Source of the DNA: VGBV01 sp963813725
GTDB taxonomy: Bacteria; Actinomycetota; Thermoleophilia; Solirubrobacterales; 70-9
Assembly (NCBI GenBank): GCA_963813725.1
Contig: CAWFAI010000009.1
Span: 62,001-126,000 of the forward strand
Direction of reading: 5' to 3'
Length of the DNA stretch: 64,000 bases
The position numbers and the translations under genes were made by a program. The notes beneath the pieces were generated by a model that made no database searches, was not told the origin of the DNA, and saw only the letters and a list, made by a program, of their open reading frames with translations. Positions 35,608-44,164 of this stretch are shown one piece after another. Position 1 is the first letter of the stretch; every line of letters starts with the position of its first letter.

Positions 35608-37038
35608 ATGCCCTCCACCTCGGCCACCCGCGACCTCCCGCGATCGGCTCCGCCGACACCCGAGGAGCGGGCCGCCGCGGGCAAGTCGGCGCGCGCCCAG
35701 GTGCCCCGCTCGAGCCACGGGGTTTGGGAGCCCTCGGCGGACCGCCCTGATCCGGTCGAGCTCCTCGAAGGGCAGGCCTCTCAGCGCGTGCCCGAACTGG
35801 TCCCGTTGCGCTACGGCCGGATGCTCGCCTCTCCCTTCACCTTCTACCGCGGCACCGCCGCGATCATGGCCGCGGACCTGGCGGACACGCCGACGTCCGG
35901 GCTCACCGTGCAGGCCTGCGGCGACGCCCATCTCTCCAACTTCGGCACGTTCGCCTCGCCCGACCGGGCAATGGTGGTTGACGTGAACGACTTCGACGAG
36001 ACGCTGCCGGGGCCATGGGAGTGGGACGTGAAGCGCCTTGCCGTGAGCTTCGAGATCGCCGGCCGGGACCGCGGGTTCGCCGAGGTCGACCGGCGCCAGG
36101 TGGTCACGACCGCAGCCCGCGCCTACCGCGAGGCCGTGCGCTCGTTCGCCGGAATCGGCAACCTCGAGACCTGGTACTGGCGGGTGGACCTGGCTCAGCT
36201 GCGCGATCGCTTCGGCGGAGAGCTGAGCGCCAAGGAGCTGCAGCGCTTCGACCGCAACATGGCCAAGGCGAAGAGCAAGGACAGCATGCGCGCCCTCTCG
36301 AAGCTGACGCGGCTCGTCGATGGCGAGTTCCGGATCGTCAGCGACCCGCCCACGATCGTCCCCTTCGAGGAGGTCTTCGCGGGGGAGCTCCTGCCCGAGG
36401 CCGAGCGGCGCCTGGCGGCGGTGCTCGATCAGTACCGGGCCACGCTACCGCCCGCGCGGCGCCACCTGTTCGCCTCCTATCGCTTCGTGCACGCGGCCCG
36501 CAAGGTGGTGGGGGTCGGCAGCGTGGGAACGCGAGCCTGGATCGCGCTCTTCATGGGCCGCGATCCCAACGATCCGCTCTTCCTGCAGGTGAAGGAGGCG
36601 CAGGCCTCAGTGCTGGAGCCCTACACCGCTCCCAGCGAGTACTCCCACCAGGGCCAGCGAGTGGTCGAGGGCCAGAGGCTGACCCAGGCTGCGAGCGACA
36701 TCATGCTCGGCTGGCTGACGGCGGAGGGACCCGACGGGGCCAGCCGGGACTTCTACGTCCGGCAGCTCTGGGACCAGAAGGGCTCGGCTGTGATCGAGAA
36801 GATGTCGCCGAAGCTGATGGCGATGTACGCACGTCTCTGCGGTGTGGTCCTCGCCCGGGCGCACGCGCGCTCAGGCGACCGGATCGCGATCTCCTCCTAT
36901 CTCGGCAGCGGCAACCGATTCGACCGGGCGATCGCCGACTTCGCGCCGGCCTACGCCGACCAGAACGAGCGCGACTACGCGGAGCTCGCTGCGGCGGTCG
37001 AGGACGGCAGGGTTACTGCGGAGATCGAGCCCGGCTAG
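35608..37038 (+). CDS. DUF2252 family protein (kinase-like fold)
   Basis: This intact 476-residue protein matches DUF2252: RYGRMLASPFTFYRGTAAIM, VQACGDAHLSNFGTFASPDR, VVDVNDFDETLPGPWEWDVK, RLAVSFEIAGRD. The GDxHLxNFG and DFDE patterns recall aminoglycoside-phosphotransferase-type kinases (catalytic loop and metal Asp), so a phosphotransferase activity is likely, but no substrate is known to me. It starts 30 bases after the DUF488 stop on the same strand, so the two may be co-transcribed. It runs tail to tail with tig, leaving 4 bases. Confidence 0.88.
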   Translation: MPSTSATRDLPRSAPPTPEERAAAGKSARAQVPRSSHGVWEPSADRPDPVELLEGQASQRVPELVPLRYGRMLASPFTFYRGTAAIMAADLADTPTSGLTVQACGDAHLSNFGTFASPDRAMVVDVNDFDETLPGPWEWDVKRLAVSFEIAGRDRGFAEVDRRQVVTTAARAYREAVRSFAGIGNLETWYWRVDLAQLRDRFGGELSAKELQRFDRNMAKAKSKDSMRALSKLTRLVDGEFRIVSDPPTIVPFEEVFAGELLPEAERRLAAVLDQYRATLPPARRHLFASYRFVHAARKVVGVGSVGTRAWIALFMGRDPNDPLFLQVKEAQASVLEPYTAPSEYSHQGQRVVEGQRLTQAASDIMLGWLTAEGPDGASRDFYVRQLWDQKGSAVIEKMSPKLMAMYARLCGVVLARAHARSGDRIAISSYLGSGNRFDRAIADFAPAYADQNERDYAELAAAVEDGRVTAEIEPG

Positions 37039-37042
37039 TCAT

Positions 37043-38431
37043 CTAGTCCGAGCCCGGGGTCCAGAGGTCGCCCTTCTGCTCGCGCTCCTTCTCCGGCGTC
37101 CAGATCTTCTCTTTCGCCTCAGCGGCCTGCACCGGGATCGGCTTCGCGTTCTCGGCGATCCGCTCCAGGGCGCGGCGCATGCGCAGGTCCTCGGCCAGCA
37201 TCTGGTCGCGGCCGCTCTTGCGCAGCTCCTCCAGCGCCTGCTTGGGCTCGGGGTGGCCGTGGTCCTCGTGGCCCGGCGGGACCTGCAGCGCCTCCAGCAG
37301 GTCGTCCTCGCCGATCTCGATCCCCTCGGCGTCGGCGACGGCGCGCAGCACGGCCTCGCGGCGCAACGCCTGCTCTGACTCAGGCTTGGCCTCGGCGATC
37401 AGCTCCTCGCGGCTCTTGCCCTGCATCTGCAGGTAGGCGTTCGGGTCCATGCCGCGGCTCTGCAGCTGCCGCTCGACCCTCCCCCACATCTCCTCGGCGC
37501 GAGCCTGCACGACCGGGTCGGGCAACTCGACGGTCGCGTTCGCGACCACTGCGTCCAGGGCGCCGGCGCGGAACTGCTCGGCGATCTGCGAGTCGATGTA
37601 GTCGCGGATGCGCTCCGAGACGTGCTCGCGCAGCTCGGCCAGCGTGTCGAACTCCGACGCCTCGGCGGCGAAGTCGTCATCGAGATCGGGCAGCTCCTTC
37701 TCGCGCACCTCGCGCACCTGGATCGTGAACTCGGCGGTCTTGCCGGCGACCTCCTCCCCCTCGTAGTCGTCGGGGAAGTTGACGGTCGCCGTCCTCTCCT
37801 CCCCGCCCTTTGCGCCCTTCAGCCCGGACTCGAACTCGGGCAGGACGCGGCCGGCCCCGAGCTCCAGCAGATAGTCCTTCGCCCCACCGCCGTCGAAAGG
37901 CTCGCCGTCGATCTTGCCCTCGTAGTCGATCAGCAGCACGTCGCCCTCGGCGGCGGCGCGATCGACCGGGTTCAGCTTCGCGAAGCCCTCCCGCAGGCGC
38001 TCGAGCTCGGCGTCCACCGCCTCCTTCGGGACCTCGGGCTCGGCCCGCCCGACCTCGACCCCCTTGTACTCGCCCAGCGTCGCCGTGGGCAGCACGTTCA
38101 CCTCGATCGCGAACTTCAGAGGCTCGCCCTCGGCGGGCAGCTCGTCCAGGTCGAGCTTGGGGTCGCCGACCGGGCTGATGCCGGTCTCGATCATCGCCCG
38201 CTCGTACCAGTCGCCCAGGCCCAGCTGCAGGGCCTCGCTGAGGACAGCATCGCGGCCGACCTTCTGCAGCACCATCTCGGGCGGGACCTTGCCCTCGCGG
38301 AAGCCGGATACCTTCATCTCCTTGCCCAGCCGGGTGGCCGCCTCCTTGACGCGGCTCTCGACCTGATCGGGCTCGACCCCGACCTCGACGCGGACCCGCG
38401 AGTCCCCGAGCTCCTTTACCGTCGTCTCCAT
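37043..38431 (-). CDS. tig: Trigger factor (ribosome-associated chaperone, PPIase)
   Basis: The 462-residue product has the N-terminal ribosome-binding domain with GFREGKVPPEMVLQKVG (the GFRxGKxP signature), a central FKBP domain (EGDVLLIDYEGKIDGEPFDG, ELGAGRVLPEFESGLKGAKG) and a helical C-terminal chaperone region. The tail (KEKIWTPEKEREQKGDLWTP) is a charged extension. ATG 38431 gives METTVKELGDSRVRVEVGVE, the family start; the longer frame to 38521 was rejected. Confidence 0.95.
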   Translation of the reverse strand: METTVKELGDSRVRVEVGVEPDQVESRVKEAATRLGKEMKVSGFREGKVPPEMVLQKVGRDAVLSEALQLGLGDWYERAMIETGISPVGDPKLDLDELPAEGEPLKFAIEVNVLPTATLGEYKGVEVGRAEPEVPKEAVDAELERLREGFAKLNPVDRAAAEGDVLLIDYEGKIDGEPFDGGGAKDYLLELGAGRVLPEFESGLKGAKGGEERTATVNFPDDYEGEEVAGKTAEFTIQVREVREKELPDLDDDFAAEASEFDTLAELREHVSERIRDYIDSQIAEQFRAGALDAVVANATVELPDPVVQARAEEMWGRVERQLQSRGMDPNAYLQMQGKSREELIAEAKPESEQALRREAVLRAVADAEGIEIGEDDLLEALQVPPGHEDHGHPEPKQALEELRKSGRDQMLAEDLRMRRALERIAENAKPIPVQAAEAKEKIWTPEKEREQKGDLWTPGSD

Positions 38432-38441
38432 CGCGCGTCGG

Positions 38442-38615
38442 ACCTTAGACGACCCCACCCGCCGCCCCTCCGGCGCCGTCCGCCGCTCTGCAAGCGAGCG
38501 GCTCGAGGCATGGGCGCTCACCGGCCCCCCGGGCCGCGTGTGGAGCTTCGCCGCCGACCTCGCATCGGCGCTGCCGATGATGGTCCGCTACTGGGCGGGC
38601 CGCCGCCGGTCCTGA
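38442..38615 (+). other. Possible small protein-coding stretch upstream of tig
   Basis: An open frame ending at TGA 38613-38615 encodes SASERLEAWALTGPPGRVWS then FAADLASALPMMVRYWAGRR. This looks like a real short amphipathic protein and not random translation. No start codon is found upstream in the frame before the tig promoter region. It may be a small gene with a damaged start. Confidence 0.25.
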
Positions 38616-38624
38616 TCGCGGCGG

Positions 38625-40115
38625 CTACTCGTCGTTCGCGTAGCCCAGGATCGAGCGGTCGATCAGCCACTCGACCGGGGCGACGTCGTCGGTGTAGACC
38701 TCGCCGCCCGGCAGCCGCCCTTCGATGTTGGCCGACTCCCGCGCTGCGATCACCCGCAGCTCGCCCGGCAGCCCCGGCACCGCCTCGGCCAGGCGCCGAG
38801 CCGACCCCGGCGCCTCGCTGCCGATCAGCAGCGTGTTCGTCTCCTCGATCGGGTCGCGCAATACGGTCGGGAAGACCTCGGCCATGGTCGCGCCCAGCAC
38901 CTTCTCCAGGTCGTCGTTGCCCTCCGGATGGCCGGCGTTCACGACGACGACCCCGCCGGGAGCCAAGCGGTCGCGAACCAGCTCGAAGAACTCCTCCGTC
39001 GCCAGGTAGAAGGGGATGTAGGGCTGGCGGTACGCGTCCACCATGATCACGTCGTAGTCGCCGTCGGAGTCCTCCAGCCACGGCCGCGCGTCCTCGTGGG
39101 CCACCTCCAGCTTGGGGTTGTCGAGATCGAAATACCGCTCGCCCAGCTCGGTCAGCTTCGCGTCGATCTCGACCCCGTCCACCTCGGTCTGCGGGAAGTA
39201 GTGGCCGTAGGCGCGGGCGGTGGTCCCGGCGGCGTTGCCGAGAATCGCGATCCGCTCGGGGGCGGCATCGCGGACAGCGAAGGGCGCGATCAGGTAGCCA
39301 TCCCAGACGTCGCCGGTGAGGTAGCTGCCGGGGCGGTAGAGCGAGTGCGTCGCCTGTCCCTCGTTCAGCTCCAGGGCCCGATCGCCGTCCTCCTGCTCGA
39401 TGACGCGGATGTACTGCTCCTCGCTCTCGCCCTCGAACAGGACGCGCTCGCCATCGGTCGCTTTCACCGTCCCGATCGGGACGGCGAAGACGGCCGCCAG
39501 CGCCGCGGGCACCGCCAGGTAGCGCCACCCCAGCCCGGCGGCCGCGACCAGGCCCAGGGCGACGGCGAAGGCGAGGAAGGTCCGCTGGGTGCCGATGAAG
39601 GGGATCAGCACCAGCGCCGCCAGCATCGTCCCCAGCAGCGAGCCGACTGTCGAGATCGCGTACAGGCGGCCCGCGGTGCGGCCCGAGTGCTCTACGTCGG
39701 GCACAGCCAGGCGGATCGCCCAGGGCGCGCAGGTCCCCAGCAGCACGACGGGGATCGCGATCAGGAAGAGCACACCGACCAGCGAGCCGACGAAGGCGCC
39801 CGCCGAGATCTCGTCGAGCGCGTCGGTTGACACCTCGAAGAACGGGCGCGCCGCGAAGGGGACGACCGCCAGCAGGGCCGCGGCCGCCGCGACCACCAGG
39901 CAGAGCTCGCGGGGGCGCGGGTAGCGGTCCCCGAGCTTGCCCCCAAGCCAGTAGCCGATCGAGAGCGAGACAAGCACCACCCCGATCGTGTTCGCCCAGA
40001 CGATGGTCGAGGCGCCGAAGAACGGGGCCATCAGCCGCGCCGCCGCGATCTCGGCGCCGAGGCTGGCGGTCCCGACCACGAAGACCAGCGTGTAGAGGAA
40101 GCGGTTATCGGTCAT
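38625..40115 (-). CDS. Membrane-fused spermidine-synthase-like protein
   Basis: The first 270 residues hold six to eight membrane segments (FLYTLVFVVGTASLGAEIAA, IVWANTIGVVLVSLSIGYWL and others). The C-terminal half is a spermidine-synthase/SAM-methyltransferase fold: ALELNEGQATHSLYRPGSYL, the SAM-loop-like RIAILGNAAGTTARAYGHYF, VDGVEIDAKLTELG, and DYDVIMVDAYRQPYIPFYLA. The loop reads GNAAGTT instead of the GGGDG of soluble SpeE, so true aminopropyltransfer is uncertain. Its ATG overlaps the ctaG stop (ATGA). The pairing suggests an envelope or respiratory link, which is inference. Confidence 0.82.
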   Translation of the reverse strand: MTDNRFLYTLVFVVGTASLGAEIAAARLMAPFFGASTIVWANTIGVVLVSLSIGYWLGGKLGDRYPRPRELCLVVAAAAALLAVVPFAARPFFEVSTDALDEISAGAFVGSLVGVLFLIAIPVVLLGTCAPWAIRLAVPDVEHSGRTAGRLYAISTVGSLLGTMLAALVLIPFIGTQRTFLAFAVALGLVAAAGLGWRYLAVPAALAAVFAVPIGTVKATDGERVLFEGESEEQYIRVIEQEDGDRALELNEGQATHSLYRPGSYLTGDVWDGYLIAPFAVRDAAPERIAILGNAAGTTARAYGHYFPQTEVDGVEIDAKLTELGERYFDLDNPKLEVAHEDARPWLEDSDGDYDVIMVDAYRQPYIPFYLATEEFFELVRDRLAPGGVVVVNAGHPEGNDDLEKVLGATMAEVFPTVLRDPIEETNTLLIGSEAPGSARRLAEAVPGLPGELRVIAARESANIEGRLPGGEVYTDDVAPVEWLIDRSILGYANDE

Positions 40116-41068
40116 ACCGGGGCTCCTCCCTGCGGCTCCGCCGGGTCGGGGTCGGTCGTCCGCCAACGGGGCCCCTGCGCATCTGCCTCGATCCGCTCGC
40201 GCAGGCGGGCGCCCTCGCCGGCGCGGACGGCCCGCTCGGCGCGCTCGCTGGTCAGCGGCACGCCGCGGTCGGCTGCCAGCTCCACCAGCTTCTGGCGCTC
40301 GGTGTCCTGCTGGGCCCACAGCAGGAAGAGCCAGGCGAACACCCCCAGCGTGACCAGGCCTCCCTCCACCGTCATGATCACCCCGGCCGTGCCCTGATCG
40401 GACAGCGGCGAGACGTCGAAGTCCGCCTCGCCCGGCGCGTAGTCGGGATAGAAGACGGTGTTCGACCACATGAAGACGTTGCCCAGCGCCGTGCCGGCGA
40501 AGCGGACCCCCACCACGTAGCCGATCTTCGCCCCGATCCCGAACCACGACGGGACCGGCAGCGGCCCCACCAGCGGCATCCACATCAGGATCCCGAAGCC
40601 GATGAAGCAGGCGTGCTGCAGGGCGTGCACGGCCTCGTTCGAGAGCGCCTCCTGGTAGAGGGCGGGGATGTGCCAGATGTAGAGGCTGGCGGCCCACAGC
40701 GGCAGCGCGATCAGCGGATGGGTCAGGACCCGCAGCCGGTCGATCGCCTTGATCGCCAGCAGCGGCTGCAGCAGCGGGCCCGTCAGCCCCAGCACGATCA
40801 ACAGCGCCGCGACGTCGCCGACCAGCAGGTGCTGTGCCATATGGGCAAGCAGCAGCTCCTCGCCCATGTGCGCCAGCGGGCTGATCAGGCCGGCGGCGAT
40901 CAGCAGGATCCCCGCGGAGAAGCAGATGACGCGCCAGGTCGGCACCGCCCGCCCCTCGCGGGAGAGCGTCAGCGCCCGCAGGCAATAGGCGGCAGCCGCG
41001 ACCGTGACCGCGATCAGTTGCAGCGGCTCCAGGGTCCCGCCGCCGACGTGCCCGAGGACCGGGGTCAT
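40112..41068 (-). CDS. ctaG: Cytochrome c oxidase assembly factor CtaG (caa3 type)
   Basis: This 318-residue polytopic membrane protein shows the caa3_CtaG pattern: LISPLAHMGEELLLAHMAQH, LYIWHIPALYQEALSNEAVH, ALQHACFIGFGILMWMPLVG, and conserved His residues in the membrane part. It ends in a charged cytoplasmic tail. CtaG helps copper insertion into caa3-type oxidases. No oxidase genes are in the window. The next gene (spermidine-synthase-like) overlaps its stop. The frame is intact. Confidence 0.88.
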   Translation of the reverse strand: MTPVLGHVGGGTLEPLQLIAVTVAAAAYCLRALTLSREGRAVPTWRVICFSAGILLIAAGLISPLAHMGEELLLAHMAQHLLVGDVAALLIVLGLTGPLLQPLLAIKAIDRLRVLTHPLIALPLWAASLYIWHIPALYQEALSNEAVHALQHACFIGFGILMWMPLVGPLPVPSWFGIGAKIGYVVGVRFAGTALGNVFMWSNTVFYPDYAPGEADFDVSPLSDQGTAGVIMTVEGGLVTLGVFAWLFLLWAQQDTERQKLVELAADRGVPLTSERAERAVRAGEGARLRERIEADAQGPRWRTTDPDPAEPQGGAPV

Positions 41069-41155
41069 CGAAGCTGAGGCTACCGACGACCCTCAGCCGG
41101 GGCTAACGTCGCGCACGCCCGTGGCGCCCGTCATCCCCGATTGGATCCTCGGTAA

Positions 41156-42130
41156 CTAGAGCCAGTCGATGCGCTTGAAGAAGTTGATCAGGGCGATCAC
41201 GCTGAGCGCCATCACGCCCAGTGCCAGCGGGTAGCCGATCGGCGAGCCCAGCTCCGGCATGTGCTCGAAGTTCATTCCGTAGTTGCTTGCGATGAAGGTC
41301 GGGACCGCGATCACGGCGGCGTAGGCCGAGATCTTCTTGACGATCTCGGCCTGATTGACGCTGACGAGGGCGAGGTTCGCCTCCAGCACGCTGGTCAGCA
41401 GCTCGCGCTGGGAGTTGACCAGCTCGTCGGTGCGCCGCGCATGGTCGTGGACATCGCGGAAATAGCGCCGCAACTCCTCGGGGATCCGCTCGTAGGCTCC
41501 CCGCTCGAGAGCCTCAAGCGGCCCCAGCAGCGGATAGACGGCGCGGTGAAACTCGATGACCTCGCGCTTGAGCCTGTAGATACGGGCGGTCGGTGCGGGG
41601 CTGGCGTCGTCGAAGACGTCGGTCTCGACCTCCTCGATGTCGTCGTCGATGCCGTCGGTGACCGGCATGTAATCGTCGACGACCTTGTCCAGGATCGCCC
41701 AGACCGCCGCGGCGGCCCCCATCTTCAGGAGGTCGGGCCGGCTCTCGAGCCTGCCGCGCGCAGTTTTCAGCTCGCTGCCTGGGCCATGGCGCACGGTGAT
41801 CACATAGCCGGTCCCGGCGAAGAGATGGATCTCACCGAAGTGGACCTGCTCGGTCTCCTCGTGGTAGTGCGCGGTGCGAAGCACGATGAACCAGGAGTCG
41901 TCGTAGTCCTCGATCTTCGGGCGCTGGTGCGGGCGCGCCGCGTCCTCGACCGCCAACTCGTGCAGGCCGAATAGCTGCTGGAGCCGCTTCAGGTCCCCCG
42001 GATCGGGCTCGTGGAGCCCGATCCAGACGAACTCGTCCCCACCTTTGGCGCATTCGGCCGCCCGCTCGAGCGGGATCGACCCCTCGTGCTGGCGTGTTCC
42101 GTCCTTGTACTGGGCGCAATCGACGATCAC
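41156..42130 (-). CDS. corA: CorA-family divalent cation (Mg/Co) transporter
   Basis: The 324-residue protein has a cytoplasmic alpha/beta and helical funnel domain and two C-terminal membrane helices. The first ends in the family signature GMN within FIASNYGMNFEHMPELG. The second reads YPLALGVMALSVIALINFFK, and the C-terminal lysine/arginine-containing end KRIDWL is typical. It should form a pentameric Mg channel. The start ATG 42130 matches IVDCAQYKDGTRQ. It is divergent from the sigma-factor gene with about 260 bases between them. Confidence 0.93.
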   Translation of the reverse strand: MIVDCAQYKDGTRQHEGSIPLERAAECAKGGDEFVWIGLHEPDPGDLKRLQQLFGLHELAVEDAARPHQRPKIEDYDDSWFIVLRTAHYHEETEQVHFGEIHLFAGTGYVITVRHGPGSELKTARGRLESRPDLLKMGAAAAVWAILDKVVDDYMPVTDGIDDDIEEVETDVFDDASPAPTARIYRLKREVIEFHRAVYPLLGPLEALERGAYERIPEELRRYFRDVHDHARRTDELVNSQRELLTSVLEANLALVSVNQAEIVKKISAYAAVIAVPTFIASNYGMNFEHMPELGSPIGYPLALGVMALSVIALINFFKRIDWL

Positions 42131-42256
42131 GGCATGGCTCCGCCTGCTTGTTCAGCCTGGGCGGACGGCTTCCTGCCCGGCAGGCGTCCGGTTAAGGGCG
42201 TAATATGAGGGTTGTCTTAGCGTTTGGTGAGCAGGCAGGCGGATTTCGGGCCTGAC

Positions 42257-42284
42257 TTGCAATATCCAGCTTTCGCGCTATACT
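42257..42284 (+). promoter_or_regulatory. Sigma-70-type promoter of the SigA-like gene
   Basis: TTGCAA (42257-42262) and TATACT (42279-42284) are separated by 16 bp, close to consensus for a housekeeping promoter. They stand out because the surrounding DNA is very GC-rich. Predicted transcription start is about 42291, leaving a 5' leader of about 105 bases before ATG 42395. GAAAGGGG precedes that ATG as ribosome site. Confidence 0.7.
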
Positions 42285-42394
42285 TTTTGAAGCGTCGGGC
42301 CCCTCGCGGGCGACGGCCCGTCACTAAGCACCGCACAGGCACCACCCACAAGCATCCCGGCAGGGACGCGACAAGTTCGAGAAAGGGGCACCAC

Positions 42395-43339
42395 ATGCCT
42401 CGCAGCAGAGGCGCTGCGGCAACCCGCAGCGAGCCTCGCCGCCAGCGCGGCGAGCACGACAACAAGACTACGAAGCAAAGCGCCGACGAGCGCCGGGCGC
42501 GCGATCACGCGACCGCCGAGGCGACGACGGACAGCCTTCAGCTCTTCATCAACTCCGCGATGAAGTACCCGCTCCTGACCGGGCCCGAGGAGATCGAGCT
42601 CGCGAAGCGGATCGAGAAGGGCGACCTGGCCGCCAAGGAGAAGATGATCAACTCCAACCTGCGCCTGGTGATCAAGTTCGCGCGCCGCTACCAGGGCCAC
42701 GGGCTCGACCTCGGCGACATCGTCCAGGAGGCGATGCTGGGGCTGATCCGCGCCGCCGAGAAGTTCGATTGGCGCCGCGGGTACAAGTTCTCCACCTACG
42801 CCGTGCTCTGGATCAAGCAGTCGATCCAGCGCGGCCTGGACAACAGCGGCCGGGCGGTTCGGATCCCGGCCCACATCGCCCAGCGCGAGCGCACCGTCAA
42901 CCGGATCACGGCCGAGCTGACCACCAGGCTCGACCGCGAGCCGACCGACGAGGAGGTCGCGAAGGAGGCGAAGCTGCCGCTGGACGAGGTGATGGCGACT
43001 CGGGACCTGACCAGGGTCACGACCAGCCTCGACACCCCGGTCGGCGAGGGCGACACCACCTTCGGCGAGCTCCACGCCGAGGAGACGGCGCCGCTGGAGG
43101 ACGAGGTCCTCGAGCGCGAGCAGGAGCAGGCCGTGGACGCGGCCCTCGCCAAGCTGCCGGAGAAGGAGCGGCGCATCATCAAGGCGCGCTTCGGCACCGG
43201 CGGGCGCCCCGAGCGGGCGCTGCGCGAGGCCGCGCGCGAGGTCGGCGTCACCCAGGAGCAGGCGAGGCGGCTCGAGGAGCGGGCGCTGGCGCGCCTCTCC
43301 CAGGACGGCACGCTGGACGACTTCCGCGACGCCGCCTAA
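42395..43339 (+). CDS. RNA polymerase sigma-70 factor, primary-like (RpoD/SigA group)
   Basis: The 314-residue sigma factor shows region 1.2 (DSLQLFINSAMKYPLLTGPE), region 2 with NLRLVIKFARRYQGHGLDLG, GDIVQEAMLGLIRAAEKFDW and RRGYKFSTYAVLWIKQSIQR, region 3 with IPAHIAQRERTVNR, and region 4 (REVGVTQEQARRLEERALAR). It lacks region 1.1 and the non-conserved region, so it is a short primary-like factor; a second, longer SigA elsewhere is possible. The N-terminus is basic. A strong promoter lies 105 bases upstream. Confidence 0.9.
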   Translation: MPRSRGAAATRSEPRRQRGEHDNKTTKQSADERRARDHATAEATTDSLQLFINSAMKYPLLTGPEEIELAKRIEKGDLAAKEKMINSNLRLVIKFARRYQGHGLDLGDIVQEAMLGLIRAAEKFDWRRGYKFSTYAVLWIKQSIQRGLDNSGRAVRIPAHIAQRERTVNRITAELTTRLDREPTDEEVAKEAKLPLDEVMATRDLTRVTTSLDTPVGEGDTTFGELHAEETAPLEDEVLEREQEQAVDAALAKLPEKERRIIKARFGTGGRPERALREAAREVGVTQEQARRLEERALARLSQDGTLDDFRDAA

Positions 43340-43355
43340 CCCGGCGCTTCAGCGA

Positions 43356-43760
43356 TCAGTCCTGCGCCGGACGGTCGAGCTCGGCCAGGAGCTCGGTGAT
43401 CCGGCGCTCGATCTCGTCCCGCGTCGCCCGGACCTCCTCGATGGGCCGCCCCTTCGGGTCCTCGAGGTCCCAGTCCAGATAGCGCCTGCCTGGGATGTAG
43501 GGGCACTCGTCCCCGCAGCCCATCGTCACGACCACGTCGGCCCATTCGGCGTCCGCGGTCGCCAGCTTGCGGGGCGTCCGGCCGGCCAGGTCAACCCCCA
43601 GCTCGTACATGACCTCGACGACGTTGGCGTGGACCTCATCCCCGGGCGTGGTCCCAGCCGATCGCGCCTCGTGGCGACCGGCTGCGGCGCGCGTGAACAG
43701 GGCCTCGCTCATCTGCGAGCGGCCGGCGTTGTGGAGGCACACGAACAGGACCTTCGACAC
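43356..43760 (-). CDS. arsC: Arsenate reductase / low-molecular-weight phosphatase-type ArsC
   Basis: The LMW-PTP-fold arsenate reductase reduces arsenate to arsenite. The catalytic loop is VLFVCLHNAGRSQMSEAL (CxxNxxRS), followed by ARSAGTTPGDEVHANVVEVM. Asp and Cys motifs lie in VVVTMGCGDECPYIPGRRYL and DWDLEDPKGRP, with the cysteine pair used by thioredoxin or mycothiol-linked members. I chose GTG 43760 because the promoter -10 (TATAGT, 43772-43767) lies just upstream and would place +1 at this codon. Upstream ATGs (43775, 43793) fall inside the promoter. Divergent from arsR. Confidence 0.9.
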   Translation of the reverse strand: MSKVLFVCLHNAGRSQMSEALFTRAAAGRHEARSAGTTPGDEVHANVVEVMYELGVDLAGRTPRKLATADAEWADVVVTMGCGDECPYIPGRRYLDWDLEDPKGRPIEEVRATRDEIERRITELLAELDRPAQD

Positions 43761-43766
43761 GCCCCA

Positions 43767-43803
43767 ACTATACATTGACAAGTATCCATTCAATCGTTAT
43801 ACA
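43767..43803. promoter_or_regulatory. Overlapping divergent arsC/arsR promoters with an ArsR-type operator
   Basis: Plus strand: TTGACA (43775-43780), 17 bp, TATACA (43798-43803), with +1 expected at about 43810, next to the arsR ATG at 43811. Minus strand: TTGAAT (43793-43788), 15 bp, TATAGT (43772-43767), with +1 expected at about 43760, the arsC GTG. The inverted repeat ATTGA-N11-TCAAT (43774-43794) covers both -35 elements, the expected place for an ArsR repressor dimer. Both mRNAs would be leaderless or nearly so. Confidence 0.75.
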
Positions 43804-43810
43804 TAGATCG

Positions 43811-44164
43811 ATGGCCGTGGATCTGGAGCTTGCCCCGAAGCGGAAGCGCCCAGCGGGAGACCCTTGCTGCGAGCCCGTCGTCTACCCGGACATCGAGCGA
43901 CGCCAGGCCGAGCGGATGGCAAAGGTCGCAAAGGCGCTCGGCGACCCGATCCGGATGCAGCTCGTCGATGTGCTGCGAAAGCACGCGGGCAAGGTCTGCG
44001 TCTGCGAGCTCGTCCCGCTCTTCGAACTCTCCCAGCCCACCGTCTCACACCATCTGAAGGTCCTGCGCGAGGCCGGCATCGTCGGCTCCGAACGCCGGGG
44101 CCTATGGGCCTACTACTACGTCAACCCCGAGGCGCTGGAGGAAGTGAGCGCATGGCTGAGGTGA
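43811..44164 (+). CDS. arsR: ArsR-family arsenic-responsive repressor
   Basis: The 117-residue winged-helix regulator shows MAKVAKALGDPIRMQLVDVL, the DNA-recognition helix LSQPTVSHHLKVLREAGIVG, and the wing SERRGLWAYYYVNPEALE. Arsenite-binding cysteines are in GKVCVCELVPLF, with a further CC pair near residue 20 (GDPCCEPVV). ATG 43811 sits at the predicted +1 of its promoter. The gene overlaps arsM by 13 bases, so arsR-arsM-R2-like form one operon under self-repression. Confidence 0.92.
   Translation: MAVDLELAPKRKRPAGDPCCEPVVYPDIERRQAERMAKVAKALGDPIRMQLVDVLRKHAGKVCVCELVPLFELSQPTVSHHLKVLREAGIVGSERRGLWAYYYVNPEALEEVSAWLR

Noticed and set aside
42224..42394. Upstream extension of the SigA-like protein to 42224
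   Set aside because: The extension would include the strong promoter and has no sigma homology; ATG 42395 has a good ribosome site.
43775..43810. Longer starts for arsR (ATG 43775) and arsC (ATG 43793 or 43775)
   Set aside because: These codons lie inside the predicted promoters and operator; the downstream starts match family N-termini.
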